From Anisakis pegreffii (taxonomy: Eukaryota > Nematoda > Chromadorea > Rhabditida > Anisakidae): 64,000 nt of DNA. The stretch is taken from NCBI GenBank assembly GCA_035041965.1, contig JAPYMA010000050.1, positions 124,001 through 188,000 of the forward strand. The letters run 5' to 3'. The translations under genes were made by a program, and so were the position numbers. Below the pieces are notes generated by a model. That model made no database searches and was not told the DNA's origin. It saw only the letters and a program-made list of their open reading frames with translations. Positions 24,852 to 39,800 of this stretch are shown here, in pieces; position 1 is the first letter of the stretch; the number at the start of each line of letters is the position of its first letter.

Positions 24852-27800
24852 ATGGATGAGAAGAGTGCTGCGGGTGGCATTTCTCCGAATACAAAGAAGG
24901 TTGGACATCTGAACTTATTCATTTGTGATGGATGTGCTGAATGTCGATTTACAGCTTTGAATATGTTTTATTTTCATATTTAGCTGGTGTTTTTGAGTGA
25001 CTGTTTATTACATTCCATTGGGCGGATATGTAAATGACATCGGTAAATGCATTGCCTTTCGGTCAAAACTTTTGCCTGCGAATTATAGAATTCATTGAGT
25101 GGTTTATTCTGATTGGTAGTGTTTCGTAAAATGATAGAGCAAGAATCACATGTAGAGGAGGGATCAAGGTTAGAAATGTCCGTCCTCGAACGAGTGTCAT
25201 CTTGTTGAAGACTTTTGCACTTTGTTCAGTTATGACTTCCTCACTGACAATGCAATTGATTTAAAACTTGGAAAAATTTAACGTGAAAGAATTTTTATGT
25301 GTCGTTCAGTGGTTATGAATTTCGAAATGCTATAGGAAGAAGTTTCAGAAGAATGCTACAAGTGTGAGTGGTTCGTTATCTTCGTCCTCGTCAGCAAATA
25401 TCCCTGTTAAGGTTCGTGCATCGAACGCAAAACGCCACACTCGCCTTCGCATTATCGGTTCGTTTCTTTCTTTTATTCATCGGACATTGTCTCATTTCTT
25501 TACACAACTTAAACATTCATTTTATCTTAATCGTACTTATGTATAATTTATGGAATAGACATTTGTAATAGGAATGCATTCGATAACTCTACTTTGACAT
25601 TCTTATAATTATTATTGTTAATAATAATAATGGTAATAGTATTATTATTATTGTTTTTGTTATTAATATTATTAACACCATTTCTGTCGTTATTTTTTGT
25701 CTATGATCCAAATTGTCTCACTCAAAATTTTTATAATATTTAATGCAAAATAGAACTCGCCGGATGAAATTTCTTACAGTCATTGCTAGCCATGATTTGT
25801 GAAGAAATAGTATCATTGTTTGTTTTTTATTTTCAGCCGATTTGAATCCCTTCCTTCCATTATTACCCGATATTTCGGGTATTGATCTAAAGAATCAAGA
25901 ACATCTTTTTCATATCCTGTACTCGGCTGGTGTGACGGCTTCACTTTCCCTTCATAAGGTTTCTGCAATTTTATTTTTCTGATATTTTTCATTTTTGATT
26001 CTCTAAAAATTATTTATTCGTTTTTTTTTGAATAGCGGTGAAATGGGAAGTTGTTTTGGTGAAAGTAACTGATTGATGTTCTTTCAGTGGCTTTCTGTAT
26101 CGGCCGGAAATCAGCTGTCAACGCGGACGTATTCGAGCAAGTCGGGTGTGTCATCGCCTTGCTCGAATACGTGCAAAGATGATGTGTGCATGGAACAACG
26201 CTCACCATCGCTCCCTAAACAAATGAACTTGACCAGTGGTCAATGCTACATCCCATTTGGTCCTGACGATGCTGAGGTGAGTGCCTGAAAGGCTGATTTT
26301 ATCGTTTGTCCCCTCTCAGATCTATTTTTATTCGATCGATTTTTGTGGGGGAAGAGAGTGGTTGTTCTGCAATGGAACATGTGAGTGAGTGAAGTGAATT
26401 TTTGTGTGCAAATTGCGTCTGGTTAGATACTGATCATAAATTTTTCTTTTTTGGTGCCTCGTTTTTATATTTGTTGTTGTTAGTATTGCGAACAATTTAA
26501 TGGTATTGTTATTCTCATTATCGTTAGTATTGCTAATGAAATTATTGCTGTTAATAAGGCAATTGTTTTTTTTTTGTTATCATCGTAAAAGTCATTGTGG
26601 ATATCATTACAACCATTCTACTACCGTAATGAGTTTGTGACAAAATGGCAGTAACTAGTTTTATTCGCGGCTATTGTTTTATTGGTGGTGTGATTGCTGA
26701 ATTTTAAGCCTTATTCTTGATCTTCTGAAGGCATTGAAGACTCTCTCTCGATCGGGACTGCTCGACGATGCAGTAGAGACGTTACGCCAAATTCCTGTTG
26801 TTCGTGAAGATCTCGCCGGACTGAGTGATGCCGAGTTGGCAGCTGCAACGCTGATCACTCCTGACGTTAGTGTTTCGATGTTTTGCAATCGAATGCTTAT
26901 TGCTAGAAACGAATCGGGAATTCATTTTGTTTTGTTGTCAAATTAGCCGTGTTCGTCCCATGAAAGTTTACAAATTGAATGAACATTCCATACATATAAC
27001 TATCCGATTTCGGAACGGAGTAATACGCAGCATTGATCAAGCAATCTAGAATTCATTATTTTTGTCGTTGTTCAGTGATGCAACATCAAAACAATTTTAC
27101 ATTTCTTGAATGCTTAAATGGAGGACTGCTGAGGTTTTAAGTGTGTTTGAGAATGTTCAGATTATTAAGATGAGACAAAAATGTAAATTCAGATTGCGGC
27201 AGCAGCGCTTGGTGCATTCGCGTCAGCAACGGTTCGACGACCACCAACTCGAACCGTCGAGAGCGTGATGGCATCCTCACAAGATCCGGGTGCCACCACC
27301 GGAGGACAAGACTCGACTGATGAGGAGTCGTTGGAGTTGAATTATTCTGAGGAAGATCATGACGACAACGGCGATTCCCTACTCGGCCTGGCTTGTTCGG
27401 CTGGGGTATGTTTTGCAGATTGTGATTTTGATTTGGTCGTTTCATCACTTCCTAGAATCCGTTTAAGTCAAAATTTGTTGATTTATATTCGAATGAGAAC
27501 AAACGTAAACGGATAGTCACTAGCAACAAGTCGGCTGATTCACTATGCCTTTCATTCTTTGGAAAATTTCGTTTGCATTTTTCAGTATACTGATCTGGCG
27601 AAGCAGTTAGTCGATATACGGGGCAACGCCAACTATACCGGAGGGAAAAACGACTGTACGCCGCTGATGGAGGCATGTAGCGCTGGTGAGGATCATTTTG
27701 ATTGATTGAAGTGAATTCAGTTTTGATTTTGAATTGCGATGTACTTGTGGATAATGTTTGATGTGTGCATTCTTAATCGATGAATAGATTGAAATAAACC

Positions 27801-30800
27801 GTCAAAAATTTGAGGCCATATCGAAATTGTGAAATATCTGTTGGAGAATGGCGCCGACGTGAATGCCTTCAGTGCCACTCAAAATACGGCACTGATCTAT
27901 GCGGCTGCAGCCGGTCATGTTGAAGTTGGTACTTTTTGACTTGCTTTCTTTTCCTTTTTGTTTCAAGTTTTGATGTGTGGGAATTGTGACGGAGTTACGT
28001 CTTGATGATTGCTCATTGTTTGATTGCATTTGGTAAAAGTCGACCGAGATGACTATTGTAATCGTGAATTCTTAAACGGAACTCGTTTTCGTAAGAAACG
28101 ATTTTGCAACTTTTTTAAAAATTTCGTTGAATCTTCATTTTGTTTTTTGATTGCTGAAGATCGATCGTACAATTGCATTTGTTTTGCAGTGTGTTAATAT
28201 TCTGCTGGAATATTCGTGCAACGTTGATGCGCGAAATGAGAATGGTCACTGTGCGCTGATGGAGGCTGCTAGCTCTGGTTATTATTTTCTCGTTGTTTTC
28301 TTTTGAAGAAAAATTTTCGTGCAGTCTAAAAACATTTCCGGGAACAAATGTTGAAGTATCAAAAATAATTTGTGACATTTCGAATTCGTTCAGTTTGAGT
28401 GATGATACTGTTCGTTCTAAGGAGTCTTCATAACAGTTGCTGTGTTGTTTTTTTGATTCGTGACTATTTTGAAGTTGTTTTGGTCGATGTTTATTTGTTT
28501 TTCTTATCTGTGTTTCTCTTTTTTTTGATTCCTTTTGCTGTGAACATTTCGAAAAGAATATTTTTATATGTGTACTTTCGGTCCAAAGGCATGATCGCTA
28601 CAGCAATGAATCCTTGCAAATGAGTGTGGTTTAGTTCGAAAGACTCTTATGAAAGAATCATTTAATCATGTGTCTATTGTTTAAGGGTGTTTGAATGTGG
28701 TAAAAGCGTTGGTGAATGCTGGAGCTTCATCTGTATCGATGAGTTCACAATGTGAATTTAAAGTTGGTTTGGTAAGTGCTTGTTTTATTCGGTTGATATT
28801 TTATAATTTCTTGTTGGACATTCTAATGGGGGAGGTACGATTAATGAAACAGATATAGGGAAGATGATGTGATGAAATGAAGAAATTGCATAATATTTTG
28901 AGGATTCGCACGATATTTGAGCAGGATTTTAGAGAGCATTCGTTGTCAGTTTGTCAATTTATTATATGTTATTATTGTTGATTGGGAGTATGGCAGTGAA
29001 GAGAAATGAAATAAATTCAGGAGTCACCTCTGACATTAGCTGCCTACAAAGGTCATCTGGAAATAGTGAAGTATTTGCTGGAGAAAGGTGGTGATAAGGA
29101 ACGTCAAGAGGAGTTGCATACAGCGTTGATGGAAGCCTCAATGGATGGACATTACGAGGTGGCACGTCTTCTGCTCGATCATGGCGCACCTGTGAATCTC
29201 ACTTCGGATTCGTTCGAAAGTCCGCTTACACTGGCTGCTTGTGGAGGACATGCGAAGTTGGTTGAACTGTTGTTGGATCGTGGTGCTGAGATGGAGGAGC
29301 CGAACGACGAGGGATACACACCATTGATGGAGGCGAGTCGTGAAGGACATCTGGACGTGGTGAGGATATTGCTGAATCGTGGTGCACAAACGAACACACA
29401 AACTGATGAAACTGGTGAGACGGCGTTGACGCTGGCCGCGTGTGGTGGCTTCAAGGATGTTGTCGAGCAGTTGACGCGTTGTGGTGCAGATCTGGATTTG
29501 GGCGCTAATACACCGCTAATGGAGGCTGCACAAGAGGGGCATCTGGAGACAGTGCAATTCCTGCTGGCCGAAAATGCGAAACGAAACGGCCTGCCGGTGG
29601 ACGCAACGACCGCAACGAACGAGACAGCGCTAACCTATGCGGCCGAAAACGGTCATATGGACGTGTGTGCGGCGTTGATCGAAGCCGGCGCGAACGTGGA
29701 TCACGAAACCGAAGGTGGTCGTACGGCACTGATGAAAGCCGCCAAAAACGGCAACTACGGAGTGGTACAGTTCTTGATCATGCGAGGCGCACAAGTCAAC
29801 AAAGTGTCGTCGAACAACGACGCCACAGCGTTGTCATCGGCGTGTGCGAACGGACATTGGGAGATAGTGCGGTTGTTGTTGGATCACGGTGGGGATCCGT
29901 CGCACGTGATGAAAGACGGCATGACGTGTATGATCGAAGCGTCCCGTAACGGACACACACGTGTTGTGGAGACACTACTGAACTGGCACGACGTACCGGT
30001 GAGTGGCAAGTCGAGTGCAAACTCAGCGAAATCTTCAGCGTCCTCGTCAATGCAAAACAGCCGACTGAAAAAAGTGAGCACGCAACGTCGTGTTGGTGCA
30101 TCGAAGAAAGCAACCGCAGCAACTCAACCGAAAGTGGAGTGTGCCGAAAAGTCAGTGAATAACAGTGGGTCGGGCGCAACAACTGGCAATAGTACAACGT
30201 TACCAACAGCCACAGCAACATTGCCGAATCAAAATCACCAATCCACTGATATGACAATGACTGGAAATATTGCGTCTGGAGGTGTTACTTCGGGTGGTAG
30301 TACTCCAGCGATTATCAGTAATAATCTTGGTGAGATTTTGTTGTTGTTGTTGCTTTTTTTCTGAATAGAATAGTTGGTGATTATTTCATTCAAACAATGG
30401 AAAACCGGTCGATCAAACTCATATATTTGATCCATCCAGAAAAACGCCTTTGAAATTTATTTTATGGTTTAGTTCATTGAGCATTTAAATAGTTTATTTT
30501 CTAATTTGAAACTTTGACTGAACGAGAATTTTTCAAAAAAGCAAGAAATGATTTGTAACATATCTTTCAGCGAATTACTACCAGCAAAGCGCAGCAATTA
30601 ACCCGGATGAATTACGTGGCATGATAGCTGGTATGGCTGCAATGGCTGCGCAGTCCAATTCGGTAATTAATCTTTTCATTGCCATCTTCTGAAAAACTAT
30701 CGCATAACTCTGTAAGATAATTCATAAATGATGATTTAATGAATCCAGTTGAAAGCGATAATCCAGTTGATAAACAGTGCTGAAACAATGATTAGCATAA

Positions 30801-33800
30801 GCATAGAAATTGATTGTAGCAACCAAACGATCGCCTGTTCGCTCAAATAGCCGAAAAAGCGCTTCGTGGAACGATGGGTGCTTTTGCAAGCCAAGATCTA
30901 ATGGGCAGTCTCTCAGACAACAAGGTACATCAACAGTTCAGTGAAATGCTCAAGCAACAGTTCAGTATTCTGGCAGGACGCCAGAAGGGCGCGCTTAGTG
31001 CTACTCTACCAAGCAATACAGATATGCAGCAACCGGATTCTGATCAAGGTCTCGTATTCATTGATTAAATCATTCGATCTTCTTTTCACTTTCATTCTGC
31101 TAACTTTGGGTATTTGCTTAACTTGTTCTGCATTCGATGCGATGGAGATTCCAACTGCTTAAAAATTGATAATCGGACGTTTTCAATCGTAAGCGATGGA
31201 ATTTAGCGAACGTTTGTAAGGTGATTTAACGTCGAGCTGAATATCATCAGCACATTAGTATCAATCAGGTTGAGGTTGAACTTTAAGGTGGGAATTCATC
31301 GTGTAGTGCATCGATCACATCGTCGCCTTCTCCACCGATGGTTGCTTGCTGTGAGACAACTGCAGCACATGCAGCTGCTCAACAGCAACAGTCATTTCCG
31401 GGCAGTACACCGGTTCTGCCGAATGCGAAACGCAAGAACAGTGGAACAAGTGTATGTTTGTTCTCTTTTTCATTTTTAATCTCTTAAATAACTTAATATT
31501 ATAACGCAGCGGATATGAAGCATTGAGCCAGCCACCAGGCACCGTGATATAAGCTGTGAACACTGCTGTGAATCGAAAACTTCAACGTGGGATCGAGTAA
31601 ATTAGTGCAATTCTGTAAGCCAGAAGGCAACTTTGGTTTGCGAACAATTGAGATGGCGTTCCTTCAAGTTTGCGCACGCATCGAGAACAGTTGTTGAAAT
31701 GTGGCTAGGATTGGAACCGAACATGCACTCTTTTGCGAACACGTTTAGATAATTGTTGGTTGAATATGCGAGCAACACTCGCGAATCGTAAGCTGTGACT
31801 GTCGGTCTGAGTTGTTGATTTGTTGATGGTTAGATGAATAATGTTGATGGTTGTTTTAAAGGATGCATCAAAGACTAGTAGTAATATGACGTCGTCAGCA
31901 ACAGCAACAACACGAGGCGTGGTACAAGCAAAGAAAATAGTTACCGCCAAAGGAACCACAACGACGATCATCGATGAGTGCGGAGGGCTGGACGGTATCG
32001 CAGCACAGGTGAATGTCAACTCGTCACCATCACCTCTGCCCAGTGCCAACAATACAAACGTCAAATTTCCGGCACCTCCACCGCCGGTTATGAACGCTAA
32101 TGTTTCAAGAGGTTTGCACACTTCTATTCTTCTTGACTCTTGACGCGTCACTCGTAACTCAGAATTCACTTTGTAATTTGAAACATTTCAGTTAATTTCA
32201 GTCGTGCTCACTAACAGGAGCACTTTCTAGGTAGCATCCTTATCTCAAAAAAAAAAGATCATCCTTATGGATTTTTTATCAGTTGAAGGCATCATGAAGA
32301 CATTCACGTATTGTAACTATATTTTAAGAATATGAATTTTGTAACAGTTTATAGGAGAAAAATTGAAGATTTGAAGGGCAGAAAAAAAGTTTGGGAAATG
32401 AGCTGTTAAGAAAACGTAATTCTTGTCTAATTGGACGCTTTCTCCCTTCCCTCTCAAATTAAGTTCGTTATTTTTAGTCGTCTAATTTAGGTAAGTAAAG
32501 TGCTTCTTAGATTCGGATTCGTGTTGCTTGAATTGAAGGCGAGAAATGTGTGTTTCAGAGGCGTTTGGATTACCGTCACCGATGGCTTTGAAACAAACGT
32601 TGACGAGAACAGCGGAATTGATTCGAAGCAAGATCGCTCCAGCAACAACAACAAACACCACTGCACCTGTTCCCGTTGAACAACCACCACCAATCATTGA
32701 CGAGAATTACGCACCAATCAAAACACCGAGCACGTACGTTCATTCATTATATTATATAAAATGTTTGATTTGTTAGTTTCATTTTTTAAAATGGTATTAT
32801 TCAAGTGAGTTTCACTTGAGGATAGTTGAGAGTATTTGATGGAAATTGCGGGTTTGGTTATTGATTGTGGTTGAGATTGTCAGTGAGCTGAGTGATGAAT
32901 CATTTGATGGTGGCTGAAGTTGATATCGTGAAAAAACATGTCCTTCTAAATGTTTATTCCTCAATTACGTTTTTTTTGTTTCATTTGTTTCGTTGTGATT
33001 TATTTTGGTTTACAGTCAAGTGGATTTCAGTCGCAGTCGTCGCACACTGAGCGAGAGTGCTGCACAGGATAGCACGGATCTGCACGATTTTCCGTCGATG
33101 GAAGCCATATCGGACGGAAGTTATATCGATGATGAATCTCTCAGTGAAGAACGTCCTCTGAGACGCACTGATCTACCAAATATGGGTAAGTTTGTTCGCG
33201 TTGTGCAGCTGGTTCATTTTCATGAATGTCGTTGTGGTGGTGGTAGTGGTCGTGATGGCTTGGTTTTAATTGAAGCGCTGTTCTCTTTTCATGTGGTTCA
33301 GGATGGAACACGTGTGTGTTTTGCATATATAGTGGATTGCATGTTGTCCTGTAAGAATACAGGGGGAAATGGGCTGAAAAATTCGCTCAAACTTCAGGTG
33401 GTTGTTCATTTGATGTGGATAAGCAGACCGAATCAAATCACGATACTGCATTAACACTGGCAGCAAGTGGAGGGCATGACACGCTGGTTGAGTTGTTGAT
33501 TGCGCGTGGTGCTGATATTGAACATCACGACAAGAAGGTTTGGTGTCTACGTTTGCTCATTTTCAGTGAATACTAACTGAAAAACTCAAATTTTTATTTG
33601 CATGTGATGATGGTTGAGAGCGTCTGTTTATTTGAGTTCATTTATAAGAGTTGTTGTTGTTGTTGTCGTTGTGAATCACATTTGTTCGTTTTGAGGGGTT
33701 TACACCGTTGATTCTGGCCGCAACGGGTGGTCATGCAAACGTTGTGGAACTGCTTCTGAACGCAGGCGCTAATATCGAAGCACAATCCGAGCGAACCAAG

Positions 33801-36800
33801 GACACAGCGTTGTCGTTGGCGTGTTCTGGGGGACGAAAAGAGGTTGGTTGCATTTTGTGATTGCTTGGTTATGAGTGGTGTTGTGCGGAGGACGATGGTA
33901 ATGAGGCTGGTTGTTGAAGGTGGTGGACTTGCTGATCAAACGTGGTGCAAATAAAGAACATCGAAACGTTAGCGATTATACACCATTGTCACTGGCTGCG
34001 TCCGGTGGTTATGTGGACATTATTGTGATGCTTTTGAATGCTGGTGCGGAGATCAACTCTCGAACTGGTTCGAAGGTTGGTGGATTATTGGGTTGATCCG
34101 TTTATTGATTGATTGCTGAGTTGCTTCTCGACTATCGATCAGTTCACTATCAGCCGAATTTTCGGAATTCACATTAGTGGAATAATCGCGTCGCGTCGTT
34201 TGCGAGGGAATTTCCGTACAAACCAAATGAATTTGATGAAAATGAAGTGGTGACGTTCAAGACAAAAACATCATCATTTGATTTTTATTGCATTACTAGA
34301 CGTGTTTTTATCGGAATTGATTTGATATTGTAGATCTTATAATAAGTTAGAGCCACTTTGCGTGTGCTGACGGTGAATTGAAATTTTAGTTGGGCATATC
34401 GCCACTGATGCTGGCTGCAATGAACGGACATGCGCCTGCAACAAAACTGCTCTTGGAGAGAGGATCTGACATAAACGCGCATATTGAAACGAATCGAAAT
34501 ACTGCGTTGACTTTGGCGTGTTTTCAAGGAAGAACTGAGGTGGTTCGATTGTTACTCGAATATAATGCCAATGTGGAGCATCGAGCAAAGGTTTGTTCTC
34601 GTGAAAGAACATTTTGAGTTGGGTTATCAGAGAACATCAAAATGAGTCTTTCAAATCAAAAGAACCGATTTATCTTTTTTTTTTAAAGAAGGGATGTATG
34701 CTTTTATAGACTGGTCTCACACCCTTAATGGAAGCCGCCAATGGTGGATATGTGGATGTGGGCGAGTTATTGTTAAGAGCTGGAGCCGATCCGAACACAT
34801 CACCAGTTCCGACGAGTCGAGATACTGCACTGACGATTGCCGCCGATAAGGGTCATCATAAATTTGTGGAGATGCTCATTCACGCGGGTGCTCAGGTTCG
34901 TTGCCGGCATTCATTGTGTGCATTTACACATTTCCTTATAATGCAACCAATCGTCTCCATTGCACGAACCCTTCTTCAGTCGTAAACAGGACACGTGTGA
35001 CTTTAAAGTTTTGGATTTGTTGAATAATTTTTATCGGATTCGTTTATGTTTGAATGGATCCACTCTTCTTCAGTTGTAATTGATCGTCGTGTGGTGACCA
35101 GAATTTGAAGTTGGCGTGAAAGTTGTCTCCTAGAAACTTTTGTGATAGGTTTTTGTGAAGGATTGATTGAACTCGAAGTGTGATGAATTGTTTCGATGAA
35201 TTCAGATTGATGCGCATAATAAGAAGGGGTGTACAGCGTTATGGCTAGCATGCCACGGTGGTCATTTGGAGACAGTGCAAACGCTGGTGAAACACGATGC
35301 GGACGTTGATGCACGAGACAATCGTCGAGTATCGCCTCTTATCATTGCATTCCGTAAAGGGCATGTTAAGGTCGGCTTTGTCGTTCCTTTTTGCTGCTAT
35401 CAGTGCCATTTTTATCATTGTGAAAAGAATTTCATCTTTCATTCATATCGGCGGCGTTTTTGATTTTGATAATTTCATTTTCTTCTTGTCGCTTTTGGTA
35501 TTAGCTTTTTTTTGTGACAAATCCTCTTTGTTCTCTCTCCTCTTATCTATTGTATTTCCGCTTAGGTTTTTATTTGATGAAAATGTAAATTAGTGTTGTT
35601 CACGTGAACGATCACTTGCTCTAAACGGTTGTATGTATGTTTGATGGTTTGTTTTGAGGTGGTGAAATATATGGTTCGACATGTGCAACAGTTCCCAAGT
35701 GATCAAGAATGTTATCGTTTCCTTGGGACAGTTTCTGATAAGGTGACTTTTGGATTGGTCGTTTTTGCTTTGACCTACATTTCATGATCAGAGAAGTTTC
35801 GTTTGTAGCTTTAATCCAGAAAATTTGTACAGCAGCTCAAAATGAGCTGAGCTGTGAACGAGCAGTGAATTGAATGAAATGAGTTGAGGTAAATTTATTG
35901 TGAAATGGGGATGATGTATTGTAGGATCAACTGGGCAAATGCCATCAGTGTATGGAGGTGATTGTGACTGCAAAAGACCGACAAGCGGCCGAAGCGAATC
36001 GAGCTGCCGAATCGTTGTTGGAGATCCTCGCCAAAGAAGTGTGTTCAGTGCTTCATTGTGCTCTTTTCTTGCATTATGCACGTTTTTCATCGCAGACTTG
36101 AACTGAAACCAAAAAGAGTCATTAAATTGAAGTGAATGCGGATTTATTTGATTGTGTCGATTAAGTGACAACTAACTGATTTGATTGAAGGAAGAGCAAG
36201 CCAAATCCAAGAAACTATCGAAGCAACGACAAAACGAGAAGAAGAAAGCGAAAAGACGAGCCAAGAAAAATGCCTCGTAAGTGTTCGATTGATTTCGGTA
36301 GTAGCGTTGAATTGTTTAGAGTTATCGTGAAAGAGACGGATCCTCTTCTTCGAATACATTGCCCGGTTACGTTGCTTCGCCGTCACCTGTGAAAAGGAGA
36401 CGTTGTAAATTTGCTGAAGTGTCGCTTTTATGCAATTTGTGTTGAACGGAATATGCCAAGTGAAGAATCATTACACACTGATGACTGGCACGAGATCTTA
36501 GAGCCGTGATCATTATTGATAGTTGTTCTCTTTGTTGTTGAGAATGATGTTAACTTTTCGCGCATTGATCAATTCATGAATATCCATCCGTTTAGTCCGA
36601 TCGTTTAGTCCGAAAATTTTGACAGATCACCAGATACGAGATTACTCTATTCGCAAAAGTTTCATTTTGTCTTGAGCGTGTTTCTTTTTTTTGTTGTTGA
36701 GCAAAATCGAGCCATGGATTTGAATGCATTTGTTGGAAGTTCAACGATATTTCGTCGGTTTAACAAGCGTTTTTTTGCAGTGCCGAAGAGAGCGAAAAAA

Positions 36801-39800
36801 CAAAGACAGTGACAGAATCGGACGACTTGGCCACAGCGAACGATGAGGTGAGCTGCTTTATTGGTTAGATCTGCAAATAAAACTGTTTTTGGACTGTTCC
36901 TGAGAAGTTTTGGTGTCAGCATTGTGCGCAGTACATGTTTCATTGTAGTTTTTCACGATGACCTACTTTACCGTTTCTAACTATAAATCACAAAAAAACG
37001 CTTCAATTCCATAGCAGATCACTAACCCTATCGAGCCAGCTCCTCTAGTGCTTTGTTTGCGTATTCCAAGAGAATTGATAATGACCGTTTTTAAACATTC
37101 ACAAAATCAAAAAAAAGAGTGCCCGAAAGGAAATTATTTTCAGTTTCAGTTCTTTCATTTTGTATTTCCATCCGTCAGTCGAGATAGCTACATTCCCCGT
37201 TTCTCACTAAGAAAAGAGGAATCATTGAAGTGAAAATTTATCAAGCTGATGTTGCCAAAACATCATTGGATTCTTGATGTTTTATCATATGCGCAGTCGT
37301 TGGATTGTTTTTGATTTTGATTGTCATCGAGTGCACTTTCGAGTTGATTGGCTTCTGAATTGTGTTCTTGTTGTTATTGAGAGTTGTTGAATGGATGCTG
37401 TGTGCAATGCAAAAGGATAAACAATCGCTTTAGTGCGTCTTACCTGTTCTCATATGTAATATTTACTCTGAAAAGGTGTGTTTGTGAATAGGAATAAGTG
37501 ATAGCATTCGATGCATCCGAATGTACAGCGTAAATACACAGAGCATATGTTCTTTAGCACAAGATTTATTTTGCACTGAGTGGGCACTTTTTCAGTGGAT
37601 GATTGTTTTTCGATATTTTTTGGGGGTGAATGAAAGTGTTGACCAGTTAATTGGTTGATTGTTTTGATCGGTTTTATGCGAGAACAGTTCAGTGCTGTGA
37701 TTCATTCGAGTTGCACTGGCGAATATTGTTGTTGTGTGATGAGCGGCGTGTCATTATTTGCTTGTGGTCATTATTGCAGTAGCAAATTATAGTAGTTTGG
37801 TATTGAGGAGGAGAGAATCGGTTGTGATTTTGTAAGTGTTATGGTGACGATTAGATGTGTTGCTTGTTGTTTTGATGATGATTAGAGAATCATTTCAGCA
37901 CGCCTCTCTGGAAGGCGACGAAGGTGATGTGGACAACGAAAAGGGAGAACGTGGCGTGGACGACGACACCTCGAAGACGGACACAAACATTGAGGTAGTA
38001 ATATTTTTAGTGTCATTTTTATTCCTATTATTACCATTAATGTTCATTTACATTTTCTAGGTTTTTGATCATAATTGTCTTTGGATTATTGTCATTATCA
38101 TTTCATTATATATTTGTTGGTTTTCGTGAGTGTGCGCAACATATTTTGCTTATCTCTGGATGTTCATTATTGCGATATCTTCATGTTCATTGCCTTTAGT
38201 GATCGTGCTTTATGAGAGGTTTATGGTTGTGAGGTCATGAATTGGTGTTGGTGAGCTTATGATCAACTGGATTTGAATTTGAGTCGATTGAAATGCATCG
38301 TTAGATCTGTGAGGGGGTGCGAGCGTTTTTATCCGGGAGAATGTTTGTGTCCCTTTCTGTCTTGCTTTGTTTTGTTTGCCTCGTAAAGAAGAGCAAATTC
38401 TGCGTTGTAATGGGGAAGGGGTTCAGCGAATGGAATTAATCGCAGTTTTGTTTGGTTGAGCGATTGGGTGAAATTTATGGATTAGTTCACTTTTGCATTG
38501 TATCATTGGACTCTTATAGAGGTCCACACTATTCCATCTCGATTTCTCTTGTTTTTTTGTTTTTTGAAGAAGTTCATTATGAGATAGTGAAACGCTTTTG
38601 TAAGAGCAGCGTTTGGTGGCTTTATACGCATTAATTATATTGCGTTTAGTGCTGAGTGGAATCATCAGAAAGATGCCAAATAAATAAATAAATGAATGAA
38701 CGATGCGATACGTTCGGTTCGTTGCACACAGCGTTGCAGTACTGCAGAATAAATTGCTTAGCTTTTTCATCTTTTCAACGTTGCGTCATACTTGTTTTTT
38801 TCTTGTTGTTTTTTTATATTTATATTCAACGGCATTTTTCTTTCAGCTGTGAAATTCCTGCTTTCAATTTTTCAAAGTTCTCGATAATTTTTGGTTTTTT
38901 TTTCCGCTTCCAAAGAATGCTTCTTCCTTCGTTCAGTGTGCTATTGACGAGTTAATCAGTCACTTATTCACGGTTTTCTTTTTTTTTCGCTTCATTCCAA
39001 GAGTTGTTCCTTCGTGTTTCTGGTTGATCGCCGCCGCAACCTGAACTGTAACAGTTCGCGCTAGTTTGCTTGTTCACGTGTCATTTGTAGGTGATGATCA
39101 TCGTTTCGAAATGTGTATTTATGTGGTGTGTACAGCGTGTAGTTTGTGTGTATGTGTATGTGGTTGTTAGCAAAGTGAGTTGTTGTTGTGTAGTTATTGT
39201 GCAGTAGTTTACGAGATTGATGGCTGAATTCAATGAATGATGATGAAGCGAAATGGAGCCGAAGAAAATGTTCCTTCTTTTCTGCCAGAAAAAGCTGAAT
39301 TTTTGCAAAATCAGATTGTGAAACCGAAGCCGGATATTGAAAGCAGCAGCTAGGCGTTCGTTCCTCGTTTCCTTAATCGCTTCACAATTACTTTCGTCTC
39401 CAAGCATTATCGCCATCCGCACGACGAACCATTAATTAACCAATATCTCTTCATCATCAGATGGGTGAAGAAAAAGGTAGTTATTGATCGTGAAAAGGCA
39501 ATTGACTATTTGCAAATTAACATCGCTCCTACTATAATACGTCGTCGTCTCATTGCCCCGAGGAGATTCAGTGTGCTCTTGAGAAGGAGGGTATTTATTT
39601 CTTCAGGTGGTCTGAAATAATCTGATATTAGTAGCTGATGGAATAGAGAGATTGATGATGATGATGCAGTTGCATAGCTGGATGGAAGTAGGCTTAGTTA
39701 TGGCCATGTGTGCACATTTTGCACTTGCTCTTGGTGGCTTGCTTGCACTGTTGTCAATGAAATTCGGCGGCTGGCTGGTGAATTGCAGTTGTTACGCTGT

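Larger units (their letters stand above)
24852..27330 (+). other. mask-1: mask N-terminal region
   Basis: Exons: 24852-24899, 25349-25457, 25837-25958, 26088-26276, 26731-26865 and most of 27193-27405. They encode a Ser/Lys-rich start ([16 protein letters not shown]), a conserved-looking helical segment ([20 protein letters not shown]) and helices rich in Leu/Ala before the first ankyrin repeat. Phase runs 0-1-0-0-0-0 across the introns. Exon 26088-26276 contains a 15 bp perfect inverted repeat in coding sequence. Confidence 0.85.

Noticed and set aside
29138..30257. Several long minus-strand open frames opposite the mask ankyrin exon
   Set aside because: They are shadows of the GC-rich ankyrin coding sequence on the other strand.
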